Position numbers and translations under genes: made by a program
Shown here: positions 1 through 7,509 of the stretch, in pieces
How positions within the stretch are numbered: position 1 is the stretch's first letter
Layout of the letters: each line of letters begins with the position of its first letter
The notes under the pieces: model-generated
What the model was told of the DNA's origin: nothing
What the model saw: only the letters and a program-made list of their open reading frames with translations
Databases searched by the model: none
Source: Alphaproteobacteria bacterium
GTDB lineage: Bacteria > Pseudomonadota > Alphaproteobacteria > Micavibrionales > UBA1664
NCBI GenBank assembly: GCA_018969935.1
Contig: JAGWXJ010000007.1
Location: 1 to 28,721 of the forward strand
DNA: 28,721 nucleotides
Direction of reading: 5' to 3'

Positions 1-891
1 CATGGTAGGCGGATAGCCTTTGGTCGTCGGCGGCTCGCCTGCCGAAAGGCCAATCTCGCGGATAGCCATGGCAAAGCGTGTCAGGCTGTCCATCATGCAC
101 AGCACATCCTCGCCCTTGGCCCTGAAGTATTCCGCAACCGACATGGTAAGATAGGCGGCCTGCCGGCGCATCAGCGCAGCCTCGTCGCCCGTGGCAACAA
201 TAACGACCGATCGCTTGAGGCCTTCCTCGCCCAAATCGTCCTCAAGAAATTCCTGCACCTCGCGGCCACGTTCACCAATCAGGCCGATGACCGAAACCTC
301 CGCTGCCGTATACCGCGCCATCATGGAAAGCAGCACCGATTTACCCACACCCGAACCCGAGAAGATACCCATGCGCTGCCCGCGGCAAACGGACAGGAAG
401 CAGTTGACGGCGCGCACGCCCAAATCCAGTTTTTCGCCCATACGCTGGCGCTTGTTGGCTTGCGGCGCCTGCGCGCGCAAAGGCATGGCAACATCACCCA
501 TCGGCAATGGCCCTTTGCCGTCAATAGGCTCGCCCAGTGCATTGATCACGCGGCCAAGCCATGCATTGGACGGATAAATGACAGGTTTGGAGTCATGGAT
601 TTCGGCGCGGCAGCCAAGCCCCACACCCTCTAGGGTAGCAAAAGGCATGACCAGCGCACGCGCCTCCCTGAAGCCCACAACCTCGCAAGGGATGCGTTTG
701 CCGTTTTCAGGCGCCAGCGTAATGCGGGAACCCACAGTCAGCGTTTCGGTAAACCCCGTTATCTCGACCATAAGGCCAAGCACCTTGGTAACGGTGCCAT
801 ACACGGAGGCCGGATTAAGGCCATTAATGACACTTAATACAGAATCCATATGCATCCGTGCAGCTTCGTCGGGGGAAAGGGCCAAAACCAT
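1..891 (-). CDS. fliI: Flagellum-specific ATPase FliI, N-terminal two thirds (runs off left edge)
   Basis: FliI is the cytoplasmic hexameric ATPase of the flagellar type III export apparatus. Reading the minus strand gives 297 open codons with no stop before the window edge; the family is about 440 aa, so roughly the last third is missing. A Walker A motif GSGVGKS lies near residues 179-185, preceded by the conserved Asn-Ala-x-Gly-Glu-Pro-Ile-Asp segment. The GERGREVQEFLEDDL segment and a Walker B-like LCMMDSLTR then follow, all as in FliI and related rotary ATPases. The start at 891 follows an in-frame stop about 24 bases upstream and lacks a clear Shine-Dalgarno; ATGs at 855 and 849 are alternatives and would fit the usual FliI N-terminus. 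It diverges from the gene at 1043 across a region with a CtrA-like site. FliI is preferred over a type III secretion homologue because of CtrA nearby, but the sequence alone does not fully exclude that. Confidence 0.93.
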   Translation of the reverse strand, partial: MVLALSPDEAARMHMDSVLSVINGLNPASVYGTVTKVLGLMVEITGFTETLTVGSRITLAPENGKRIPCEVVGFREARALVMPFATLEGVGLGCRAEIHDSKPVIYPSNAWLGRVINALGEPIDGKGPLPMGDVAMPLRAQAPQANKRQRMGEKLDLGVRAVNCFLSVCRGQRMGIFSGSGVGKSVLLSMMARYTAAEVSVIGLIGERGREVQEFLEDDLGEEGLKRSVVIVATGDEAALMRRQAAYLTMSVAEYFRAKGEDVLCMMDSLTRFAMAIREIGLSAGEPPTTKGYPPTM

Positions 892-927
892 CAAAGGACC
901 AAGGTGGAATTAGTGGATGTCTGCATC

Positions 928-941
928 TTAACACATCTTAA
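928..941. promoter_or_regulatory. CtrA-like site, TTAAC-N5-TTAAC direct repeat
   Basis: The sequence TTAACACATCTTAAC places two TTAA half-sites exactly 10 bp apart (TTAA-N6-TTAA). It lies about 40 bases upstream of the fliI start and about 100 bases upstream of the start at 1043. The published CtrA consensus in Caulobacter is TTAA-N7-TTAA, so the spacing is one base short, but the same geometry recurs upstream of ctrA in this window. Assignment to CtrA is inference. Confidence 0.5.
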
Positions 942-984
942 CGCCACGGCCCACGCTTTTTGGTATCACTGCCAGCCCACATAA

Positions 985-1014
985 TTGACAACTACCCGAT
1001 GTCAAAGATATTTT
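985..1014 (+). promoter_or_regulatory. Candidate housekeeping promoter for the gene at 1043
   Basis: A perfect TTGACA (985-990) is followed after 17-18 bases by an AT-rich ATATTT/TATTTT -10 candidate (1008-1014). This would start transcription near 1020, shortly before the ribosome binding site AGAGG at 1031-1035. Confidence 0.45.
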
Positions 1015-1042
1015 ATTTCCATAAATTTAAAGAGGCACAGCT

Positions 1043-2077
1043 ATGCGCATTGGTGTTTATAGTCCGGATACCCTGACCGAGATGGATAGGGACGACCTCC
1101 TCGAGGCCGCATCGAACAATATCATCTCGGGCATTGAAACCACCCCGCATGAAATCTCACGCCTCGATTCCGCGCGCACCCTCCAGCAACAACAATCCGA
1201 ACTGGATGGTTTTGACGCCATCGTCATCGCCCTGAACCAGAATGAACGCCATACAACGCCCGAACTGGCAGCATCGATAAGAGCCTTTAAACTCGATAAC
1301 CCGACAAAAAAGGTTGTCCTATACTACGGCATCCCTGCCCGTGATGAAGCCGTGCGCATCAAAACATCCAAGGCTTTCAATGCAATGGCAGGCGATGTAG
1401 ATTTTGCGTATGCAGACATCCCTGATTACAACAGCAGGCTCATCGGTGCCGACCGTCCAGCACAACCTGCCCCGCAACGTGGCTTGATAAAAATGCCCCC
1501 AAGGCAATCACGTACGGCAGCCCAAGCCCCAACAACACCGGAAGAACCGACCCGCCAACCTAAGGAACTGACGGTCGAACAAATCAAGCGCCGCATGGCA
1601 GCCGCCCCAAAGCCGCGCCAGCCCCTTTATTATTTCTTTGCCGCAACCGCCAAAGGGCATGTCGCCAACCTACGTTCGCCCGAGCTGCTGACCCCGCAGG
1701 AAGCGGATACACTGGACATTGCAGGTATCAAGGTGTCCAAATCGGCAAAAACAATCATGAAGCCAGATGGCCAGCTTCTGGAAACCGACAGCCTTAAAGC
1801 CCAACAGCACGCGCAAATATTATGGGCGCTTTTAGCCTACAAGGGTGCCTATCTCTCCGAAGAAAAAAACCGTGTCCTGTTCGGATTGGGTGAAATGTCA
1901 GTACCGGTAATTAACAATAAAATCAGTGAATTGGACAAACTTTTGCAGAAAGAAGGTTTGGGCCGTATCCGCCACCTTACCAACACGGGCTACTATATAG
2001 ACGAGCGCGATTTCAGGCCTGCAACCGGCTCCCTTCCAAAACCGCCCCAAGGCCCCGGCCGTCGCGGCATGGTTTAG
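1043..2077 (+). CDS. Unrecognised protein: pseudo-receiver-like N-terminus plus C-terminal winged helix
   Basis: This 344-aa protein lies directly upstream of ctrA. AGAGG at 1031-1035 sits 7 bases before the ATG and supports the start. Residues 1-130 have an alternating alpha/beta pattern (MRIGVYSP..., then GFDAIVIAL, then KKVVLYYGIPA) reminiscent of a response-regulator receiver, but I see no acidic pocket, phospho-acceptor Asp or Lys in the expected places. Residues about 140-195 are a Pro/Arg/Gln-rich, probably disordered linker. Residues about 240-330 (ILWALLAYKGAYLSEE, then VINNKISELDKLLQ, then a Thr-Gly-Tyr-Tyr wing) look like an OmpR/PhoB-type winged helix. The likely role is a DNA-binding regulator that does not need phosphorylation. 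I do not recognise a named family, and the fold assignment is inference. Confidence 0.7.
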   Translation: MRIGVYSPDTLTEMDRDDLLEAASNNIISGIETTPHEISRLDSARTLQQQQSELDGFDAIVIALNQNERHTTPELAASIRAFKLDNPTKKVVLYYGIPARDEAVRIKTSKAFNAMAGDVDFAYADIPDYNSRLIGADRPAQPAPQRGLIKMPPRQSRTAAQAPTTPEEPTRQPKELTVEQIKRRMAAAPKPRQPLYYFFAATAKGHVANLRSPELLTPQEADTLDIAGIKVSKSAKTIMKPDGQLLETDSLKAQQHAQILWALLAYKGAYLSEEKNRVLFGLGEMSVPVINNKISELDKLLQKEGLGRIRHLTNTGYYIDERDFRPATGSLPKPPQGPGRRGMV

Positions 2078-2114
2078 GGCGCTACATACCTCAAAATATC
2101 CCGTTGTATTGGTC

Positions 2115-2148
2115 GTTAAACTTTGTTAAAATTTTAACCAAGATTAAC
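2115..2148. promoter_or_regulatory. Array of four TTAA half-sites upstream of ctrA (likely CtrA autoregulation)
   Basis: TTAA occurs at 2116-2119, 2126-2129, 2134-2137 and 2144-2147. The first and second pairs are each spaced 10 bp start to start, and the second pair has the form TTAAC-N5-TTAAC, the same as at 928-941. The centre (2125-2138) is a perfect 14-bp palindrome, GTTAAAATTTTAAC. CtrA of Caulobacter regulates its own gene through TTAA-type boxes, so autoregulation is the obvious reading, although the spacing is N6 rather than N7. Confidence 0.6.
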
Positions 2149-2189
2149 ATAGCAAGCCATTCACGGCCTTACCTATTTTGGGGGAATCC

Positions 2190-2927
2190 ATGCGCGTTCT
2201 GCTCGTAGAAGACGACAGCTCAATGTCCAAAAGCATCGAAATGATGCTCAAGTCCGATGGCCACATCGTTGACACCACCGACCTCGGCGAGGAAGGCCTC
2301 GACCTCGGCAAGGTCTACGAATACGACATCATCATCCTCGACCTCATGCTCCCTGATATGGACGGCTATGAAGTCCTCAAAAAACTCCGCGCCTCCAAAA
2401 TCGAAACCCCTATTCTCATCCTCTCCGGCCTCGCCGAACTCGATAACAAAATCAAGGGCCTCGGCTTCGGCGCCGATGACTACCTGACTAAACCCTTCGA
2501 CAAGCGCGAACTCATGGCCCGCGTTCAGGCCATCATCCGCCGCTCCAAAGGCCACAGCCAGAACCAGATCAAGGTCGGTGACCGCCTTGTCGTCAACCTC
2601 GACAGCCGTACGGTGGATATCGACAGCAAACCCGTGCATCTTACGGGCAAGGAATACGGTATCCTTGAACTTCTGGCCCTGCGCAAAGGTACAACCCTTG
2701 CCAAGGAAACCTTCCTCAACCACCTCTACAACGGGATGGATGAGCCTGAAATCAAGATCATCGACGTCTTCATCTGCAAACTCCGCAAAAAGCTCGAGGA
2801 CTCCTCGGGTGGCCTCAACTACATCGAAACGGTGTGGGGCCGCGGCTACGTTCTGCGTGATCCGGAAGCGGCAGGCGCACAAACCGAAATGCCTGCAACC
2901 AAGGCTGTCGCCAACAAGAAAAAGTAA
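2190..2927 (+). CDS. ctrA: Cell-cycle response regulator CtrA
   Basis: CtrA is the OmpR-family master regulator of cell cycle, division and motility genes in alphaproteobacteria. The protein is 245 aa. The receiver starts MRVLLVEDD, with the phospho-acceptor Asp51 in ILDLMLPDMDG and the conserved Lys101 in LTKPF. The winged helix contains HLTGKEY, GTTLAKETFLNHLY, IIDVFICKLRKKL and ETVWGRGYVLRDP, close to Caulobacter CtrA as I remember it. The start at 2190 is chosen because GGGGGA at about 2180-2185 is well spaced; a TTG at 2178 is in frame but lies inside that signal. The C-terminus is a short Ala/Thr tail ending in three lysines, unlike Caulobacter CtrA, which ends in two alanines used by ClpXP. 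Phosphorylation would come from ChpT, encoded at 25370. Confidence 0.97.
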   Translation: MRVLLVEDDSSMSKSIEMMLKSDGHIVDTTDLGEEGLDLGKVYEYDIIILDLMLPDMDGYEVLKKLRASKIETPILILSGLAELDNKIKGLGFGADDYLTKPFDKRELMARVQAIIRRSKGHSQNQIKVGDRLVVNLDSRTVDIDSKPVHLTGKEYGILELLALRKGTTLAKETFLNHLYNGMDEPEIKIIDVFICKLRKKLEDSSGGLNYIETVWGRGYVLRDPEAAGAQTEMPATKAVANKKK

Positions 2928-2931
2928 CGGA

Positions 2932-2956
2932 TTTAGCGGGTTGTCCACCCGCTAAA
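2932..2956 (+). terminator. Hairpin between ctrA and pgsA, weak terminator candidate
   Basis: TTTAGCGGGT (2932-2941) and ACCCGCTAAA (2947-2956) form a perfect 10-bp stem with a 5-base loop. It starts four bases after the ctrA stop. No T-run follows, so it may act as a 3'-end stabiliser or partial terminator rather than a full intrinsic terminator. Confidence 0.5.
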
Positions 2957-2976
2957 ACTGTCTTAAAAGGTCAGGC

Positions 2977-3549
2977 ATGATGTTCAATCTGCCCAACAGC
3001 CTTACGCTATTCCGCATCGCCATCATCCCGCCCCTCGTAGGCCTTTTCTACATTCAGGAAGCATGGGCTATATGGTCGGCGCTGGCACTGTACATCCTCG
3101 CAGCTATCAGTGATTACTTCGATGGGTACTTCGCCCGCACCATGAACCAGATGTCCGCGTTTGGCCGCTTCCTTGACCCGATTGCCGACAAACTCTTCGT
3201 AGCCGCAACACTCGTCATGCTTGCGGGCTTCAACCGGATTGACGGTTTCTGGCTTGTTCCTGCCATCGCCATCATGATGCGGGAAATCCTGATCGCGGGC
3301 CTTCGCGAATTTTTAGGGCCTCATAAAATCATCCTGCCCGTATCCAAGCTCGCAAAATGGAAGACGACATCGCAAATGATCGCGATTGGATTCCTGATAG
3401 TCGGGCCCTACGGCGAGGTAATCCTCCCCTACACCTTGGAAATCGGCCAGTGGGGCTTGTTGATTGCCTCCATACTGACGCTCATCACAGGCTGGGACTA
3501 CATGAAAACCGGCATAGAAGTCATCAGACAAATGGACACAAAACCATGA
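2977..3549 (+). CDS. pgsA: CDP-diacylglycerol-glycerol-3-phosphate 3-phosphatidyltransferase
   Basis: PgsA transfers the phosphatidyl group from CDP-diacylglycerol to glycerol-3-phosphate, giving phosphatidylglycerol-phosphate, the committed step to anionic phospholipids in the inner membrane. The 190-aa length is typical. The CDP-alcohol phosphotransferase signature D-x2-D-G-x2-A-R-x8-G-x3-D-x3-D is intact (SDYFDGYFAR followed by FGRFLDPIADK, about residues 46-73). Several hydrophobic segments fit an integral membrane enzyme, and NSLTLFRI near the start is typical of the family. An AAAGG-like element (2965-2970) precedes the ATG. Its last bases overlap the pyrD start in an ATGA, making it the first gene of a five-gene overlapping chain. 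Confidence 0.93.
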   Translation: MMFNLPNSLTLFRIAIIPPLVGLFYIQEAWAIWSALALYILAAISDYFDGYFARTMNQMSAFGRFLDPIADKLFVAATLVMLAGFNRIDGFWLVPAIAIMMREILIAGLREFLGPHKIILPVSKLAKWKTTSQMIAIGFLIVGPYGEVILPYTLEIGQWGLLIASILTLITGWDYMKTGIEVIRQMDTKP

Positions 3550-4580
3550 ACGCGCTCTTCGCCCTCGCAAAACCCGTCCTTCACGCCATGGATGCCGAAA
3601 CCGCGCACGGCATCACAATCAAGGCCCTGAAAACCGGCCTTTACCTCAAGGATTCAACGCCCGATGCCCCTGCCCTGCGCCAAACAGTTTTCGGGCTCGA
3701 CTTCAAAAACCCTGTCGGTATCGCAGCTGGTTTTGATAAAAACGCCGATGTACTGGGCCCGCTTTTTGATCTCGGTTTCGGGTTTGTCGAGGCAGGCACG
3801 GTAACCCCACGTCCGCAGGCAGGCAACCCGCGCCCCCGCGTTTTCCGTGAACCCAACAGCAAATCCGTCATCAACCGCATGGGTTTCCCCGGCCTTGGCG
3901 CCGATGTCTTCGAGGAAAATCTCAAACAGCTGAAGGCCCGTAACGGCATCGTCGGCATCAACATCGGCAAAAACAAGGACACTGAAGACGCGGCAGCTGA
4001 TTACCTTGCCCTTGTCACCCGCTTTGCCCCGCAGGCCGATTATCTGACCATCAACATCTCGTCGCCCAACACACCGGGCCTGCGCGATTTGCAGAAACCT
4101 GAATTTTTACTGCCCTTCATGCGCGAGGCCAAAACAAAAGCAGGCAACACGCCCTTGCTTGTCAAACTGGCCCCCGACCTTACGGAAGCGCAGATTGTCG
4201 AACTCGCGGCAACCTTGATGGACGGCGGCGTAAACGGCCTCATCCTCGGCAACACCACACTCGCCCGTCCCGATACCTTGCCCGAGGGTTTCCGCACCCA
4301 AACAGGCGGCCTCTCTGGCCCGCATGTCCGTGAAAAATCAACCGCCGTCATCAAACGTTTTTACGCCGAAACAAAAGGCAAACTGGCCATCGTAGGCGTA
4401 GGCGGCATCGGCAGTGCGCAGGATGCTTACGATAAGATCCGCGCGGGCGCCTGCTTGGTCCAGCTTTATACCGCCCTTGTGTTTGAAGGCCCCGCGCTTG
4501 TGGGTTCGGTCAAAACAGGCTTGGCCGCACTGCTCGCGCGTGACGGTTTCAAAAACATCTCGGAGGCAGTAGGCAAATAA
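3546..4580 (+). CDS. pyrD: Dihydroorotate dehydrogenase (quinone), class 2
   Basis: PyrD oxidises dihydroorotate to orotate in pyrimidine synthesis and, in class 2 enzymes, passes electrons to membrane quinones. The 344-aa protein has the membrane-associating N-terminal extension of class 2. It also has FMN-binding GIAAGFDKNA, SVINRMGFPG and NISSPNTPGLR, which carries the catalytic serine of class 2 enzymes. VGVGGIGSAQDAY and the conserved ending with VQLYTAL follow. The start at 3546 overlaps the pgsA stop by four bases and gives the expected MNALFALAKPVL N-terminus. A longer reading from 3357 would run through pgsA and is not credible. The stop overlaps the next start by one base (TAATG). 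Confidence 0.96.
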   Translation: MNALFALAKPVLHAMDAETAHGITIKALKTGLYLKDSTPDAPALRQTVFGLDFKNPVGIAAGFDKNADVLGPLFDLGFGFVEAGTVTPRPQAGNPRPRVFREPNSKSVINRMGFPGLGADVFEENLKQLKARNGIVGINIGKNKDTEDAAADYLALVTRFAPQADYLTINISSPNTPGLRDLQKPEFLLPFMREAKTKAGNTPLLVKLAPDLTEAQIVELAATLMDGGVNGLILGNTTLARPDTLPEGFRTQTGGLSGPHVREKSTAVIKRFYAETKGKLAIVGVGGIGSAQDAYDKIRAGACLVQLYTALVFEGPALVGSVKTGLAALLARDGFKNISEAVGK

Positions 4581-5248
4581 TGAATGAGATTTTCGGCACA
4601 CTGGCATTGGAGCGCACCGAAGACCGCACAAAAAGCTTTTGGGCCATCATACCCGCAGATGCGCGCGATGAAGCCCCTATCCGCCTGCAAAGCGGCGATG
4701 TGCTAACAATCTTCAACACCATTGCCAGCGGCGACAAGGCTTGGGCTGGCCAGATTGATCTCGAATATAACCGCATGAAACAAACAGGCCCCACAGGCTA
4801 CACGCAGCAGGCCGTACGCGGTCTTTGGGTACACGGCCTCCAGCGCAATGTTGATCCTGACACCTGGATGGAAATGTTTGAAAACAGCATGCCAGCCAAA
4901 CTCGAAAAATCGGGCAAAGCCATTTACGGCGCGCTCAACCCGTTCTTTGAAACGGGCACCGAGGGCGTTATTTGGGCCATCCACCAATACGGCAAAAAAG
5001 GTTATGACGGCCTGCACATCATCGAAGCGGGCGACAAGCTCACGGTCTATAACATGGTCCTTGGAGGCATTGTCGCCTTTGAGGAAACGTTATCCTTTAA
5101 ACCGGCAGTATTTTCATTCAATTACAACGCAGCCTACGCGGAAAAAGTAGAAACAACGCCGGATTTCTTCAATCTTCCCGCCTTCTGCGACTCCTTCATC
5201 GAAAACCGTCCCGCAATACTAAAGCGCCCCCATGCTACCCATCCATGA
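4580..5248 (+). CDS. Hypothetical protein, 222 aa, in the pgsA-pyrD chain
   Basis: I do not recognise this protein. It starts MNEIFGTLALERTED and has no signal peptide or membrane segment. The composition is that of a soluble globular protein rich in aromatics. Notable stretches are TKSFWAIIPADARDEAPIRL near residue 18, WVHGLQRNVDPDTWMEMFE near residue 83 and GALNPFFETGTEGVIWAIHQYG near residue 113. The ATG shares one base with the pyrD stop, and the 3' end overlaps the HAD gene by 17 bases, so it is almost certainly co-translated with them. That context does not by itself give a function. Confidence 0.8.
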   Translation: MNEIFGTLALERTEDRTKSFWAIIPADARDEAPIRLQSGDVLTIFNTIASGDKAWAGQIDLEYNRMKQTGPTGYTQQAVRGLWVHGLQRNVDPDTWMEMFENSMPAKLEKSGKAIYGALNPFFETGTEGVIWAIHQYGKKGYDGLHIIEAGDKLTVYNMVLGGIVAFEETLSFKPAVFSFNYNAAYAEKVETTPDFFNLPAFCDSFIENRPAILKRPHATHP

Positions 5249-6083
5249 CGGCCTGTCCGGTATTGCCGACCGCTATGACCATTTCATCATCGATGTCTGG
5301 GGCGTACTGCATGACGGCGTAAAGGCCTATCAGGGCGCAGCCGATGCCATGCGTTTTCTGGCCGACAAAGGCAAACAGAATTTACTGCTCTCGAATTCCC
5401 CCAATCGCTCGTCCCGTGTGGTTGAAAAGGTGATAGGCCCCATCGGCATTCCGCACGATACTTACAAACACATTTTAACATCGGGCGAGGCCGCGTGGGC
5501 CCACATGCGCACGCACCACGCAGGCCAGAAAGTATATACCTTCTGGGATGATGAAAACCCTACAGCCCTTGATAACCTTGGCGTGACGCGCGTCTATGAT
5601 GTGCGCGAGGCCGATTTTATTTACGGCTCCTTGGTGCCTTATGACGCCGTAGAATTGCAGTATGCCGATGTGCTGGCCATCGCCCTCGCCCACAAAATTC
5701 CGTTTGTCTGCGGCAACCCTGACCGCGTCGTCGGTCACGGCGATAGCCTGCATCTGTGCGTCGGCACATTGGCCGAGTGGTATGAAAAAAACGGCGGCGC
5801 CGTGACATGGATAGGCAAACCCTACCGCCCCATTTACGATCAGGCATGGGAAATGCTGGGCAAACCCGATAAATCCAGAATTCTCGCCATCGGTGACTCG
5901 CTGGTAACCGATGTCGCAGGCGCATCCACCTTCGGTTGCGATGTTCTCTGGAATGTCACGGGCATCCACTGGGAGGAACTGAAATCCGACCACGCCGCAA
6001 ACACCATCGATCCCGCAAAAGTGACCGTGGCCGTCAAGGGCCACGCACGCCCCACGGGCCTCCTCCACGGCTTCCGCGTATGA
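5232..6083 (+). CDS. Class IIA HAD-family hydrolase (TIGR01459-like)
   Basis: A 283-aa cytoplasmic HAD-superfamily protein, probably a phosphatase of unknown substrate. Motif I is IIDVWGVLHDG (nucleophile Asp21). Motif II is the LLLSNSPNRS segment. The conserved lysine is likely in WIGKPYRPIYD, and motif IV is ILAIGDSLVTDVAGA. This arrangement with the cap between motifs II and III is class IIA (NagD-like). The residue two after the nucleophile is Trp instead of the usual general-acid Asp; as I recall, D-x-W-G-V is the norm in the alphaproteobacterial TIGR01459 subgroup, so this is probably a family trait rather than damage. The start overlaps the previous gene by 17 bases and its stop overlaps the yeiH start. 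Confidence 0.88.
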   Translation: MLPIHDGLSGIADRYDHFIIDVWGVLHDGVKAYQGAADAMRFLADKGKQNLLLSNSPNRSSRVVEKVIGPIGIPHDTYKHILTSGEAAWAHMRTHHAGQKVYTFWDDENPTALDNLGVTRVYDVREADFIYGSLVPYDAVELQYADVLAIALAHKIPFVCGNPDRVVGHGDSLHLCVGTLAEWYEKNGGAVTWIGKPYRPIYDQAWEMLGKPDKSRILAIGDSLVTDVAGASTFGCDVLWNVTGIHWEELKSDHAANTIDPAKVTVAVKGHARPTGLLHGFRV

Positions 6084-7063
6084 TGCGCGTGCCCGCAATC
6101 TCGCGCCCGTTTATTACAGGCATTACTCTCTCGGTTGGGCTTGCTGCTACCGCTACGTTTGTAGCCAAAACACTCGGCGGCCCTGCCCTCCTGTATGCGC
6201 TGCTGCTTGGCATGTGTTTCAAACTCCTAGGCGACAAGGTAAAAAGCGGCGTTACGTTTTCAGGCCGTACCATCCTGCGTATTGGTGTGGCATTGCTTGG
6301 GTTCCGTATTGCGGTATCCGACTTGCTGGCACTGGGCATAGCGCCCGCGCTTCTGATTATCGCAGCTGTAACACTCACCATCCTTTTTGGCGCGGCTTTT
6401 GCCCGCGCACTGGGCCTCAAGCCCGCCTTAGGTATTCTGACAGGCGGTGCCACCGCCATTTGCGGAGCTTCCGCCGCCATGGCCATCGGCACGCTTCTCC
6501 CGCGTGACAAAATCGATGAACGCGATATCACCTTCGCGGTCGTGGCCGTCACAACGCTGTCCACCCTCTCCATGGTGCTATATCCGCCTGTCATCCACGC
6601 GCTGGGTTTAGGCGATATGGATGCCGGTTTTATCATCGGCGCAACCATCCACGACGTCGCGCAAGTCGTGGGTGCGGGCTACATGGTGTCACCCGCAGCG
6701 GGTGATCACGCAACCGTCACCAAACTATTCCGCATCGCTTTGCTTGTGCCTGTAACAACCGTACTAGCCGCCATGTTTGCAAGTGGCCGCAACGGTGCAA
6801 AAGGCCCTACCTCCACTATCCCGTGGTTCCTTATCCTGTTTGTCGTCTTTGCAGGTATCAGGTCCACCGGCATCGTACCCGATAAGCTGGTATCGCTAGC
6901 AAATGATGCCTCGCGCTGGTGCCTGTGCATCGCCATCGCAGCTGTCGGCCTCAAAACATCGGTAGGCGATATGCGCTCGCTGGGCTTCAAGGCCCTTTTG
7001 CTGGCTATTGCCGAAACGCTGTTTTTAATTACGGTTGTCGTACTCGGTATGCTTTACGACTGA
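6080..7063 (+). CDS. YeiH-family (UPF0324) membrane protein, putative sulfate exporter
   Basis: A 327-aa integral membrane protein with about ten hydrophobic segments. Family hallmarks are LLGMCFKLLG, GRTILRIGVALLGFRI, GGATAICGASAAMAI (about residues 113-127), ATIHDVAQVVGAGY (about residues 190-203) and the C-terminal CIAIAAVGLKTS. The family is annotated as a putative sulfate exporter, but its biochemistry is poorly established. ATG at 6080 overlaps the HAD stop; ATG at 6083 is equally possible and adds only one Met difference. A longer reading from 5936 would cover the HAD 3' end and is rejected. It ends tail-to-tail with the phosphatase gene, overlapping by 10 bases. Confidence 0.9.
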   Translation: MMRVPAISRPFITGITLSVGLAATATFVAKTLGGPALLYALLLGMCFKLLGDKVKSGVTFSGRTILRIGVALLGFRIAVSDLLALGIAPALLIIAAVTLTILFGAAFARALGLKPALGILTGGATAICGASAAMAIGTLLPRDKIDERDITFAVVAVTTLSTLSMVLYPPVIHALGLGDMDAGFIIGATIHDVAQVVGAGYMVSPAAGDHATVTKLFRIALLVPVTTVLAAMFASGRNGAKGPTSTIPWFLILFVVFAGIRSTGIVPDKLVSLANDASRWCLCIAIAAVGLKTSVGDMRSLGFKALLLAIAETLFLITVVVLGMLYD

Positions 7064-7488
7064 GTGGCAGCAATCCAGCGGTCGCAGGCCGCCTCGATCT
7101 GGTCCAGCACGCGCTCGAATCCTTCCTCGCCGCCGTAATAAGGGTCACCCACATCAACCGCATCAAACATGCGTATTTTATGGTGGTATGCCTTGGGTGC
7201 CGCCCGCTCCAGTATCAGCTTGTGGCCGGCGTCCATACACAAAATCAGGTCAAAATCCTTAAAATCGTCATGCGTCACCTTCCGCGCCCTGAGGCCCGAA
7301 AGGTCATACCCGCGGGCCTTTGCGGCATATTGTGTACGGATGTCGGGCGGTTCGCCCACATGGTAGGCGTGCGTGCCAGCGCTATCGCAAAAATAGGGCA
7401 AGCCCAGGGCCGCCACCTTGTCGCGGAACACGCCATGCGCCGTGGGGGATCGGCATATATTCCCCGTGCAGACAAAAAGGATTTTCAT
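7054..7488 (-). CDS. Low-molecular-weight protein-tyrosine phosphatase
   Basis: A 144-aa cytoplasmic phosphatase of the usual family length. The N-terminal P-loop CTGNICRSP (Cys7 nucleophile, Arg13) is intact and the general-acid loop DPYYGG is present near residue 116. Such enzymes remove phosphate from tyrosine on proteins, in many bacteria on exopolysaccharide tyrosine kinases; no such kinase is visible here. It diverges from yejA with 36 bases between the starts, sharing a 15-bp palindrome. The 3' end overlaps yeiH on the opposite strand. Confidence 0.93.
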   Translation of the reverse strand: MKILFVCTGNICRSPTAHGVFRDKVAALGLPYFCDSAGTHAYHVGEPPDIRTQYAAKARGYDLSGLRARKVTHDDFKDFDLILCMDAGHKLILERAAPKAYHHKIRMFDAVDVGDPYYGGEEGFERVLDQIEAACDRWIAATQS

Positions 7489-7494
7489 GGCTAT

Positions 7495-7509
7495 ATTTGA
7501 GCCTCAAAT
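7495..7509. promoter_or_regulatory. Palindrome between the divergent phosphatase and yejA
   Basis: ATTTGAG-C-CTCAAAT is a perfect 7+7-bp inverted repeat around one base. It lies between the starts at 7488 (minus) and 7525 (plus), 16 bases from the yejA ATG and 7 from the phosphatase ATG. It could be a dimeric repressor site acting on both genes or a small hairpin in either leader. Confidence 0.4.

Noticed and set aside
2220..2948. Long minus-strand open frame antisense to ctrA
   Set aside because: It mirrors the ctrA codons, has no family motifs or ribosome site, and ctrA on the plus strand is unmistakable.
3357..3545. N-terminal extension of PyrD
   Set aside because: It would overlap most of the pgsA end out of frame and adds residues not found in PyrD; ATG at 3546 with the ATGA overlap is better.
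5936..6079. N-terminal extension of the YeiH-like protein
   Set aside because: It is an Arg/Pro-rich out-of-frame reading of the HAD gene end; the membrane protein begins properly at 6080 or 6083.
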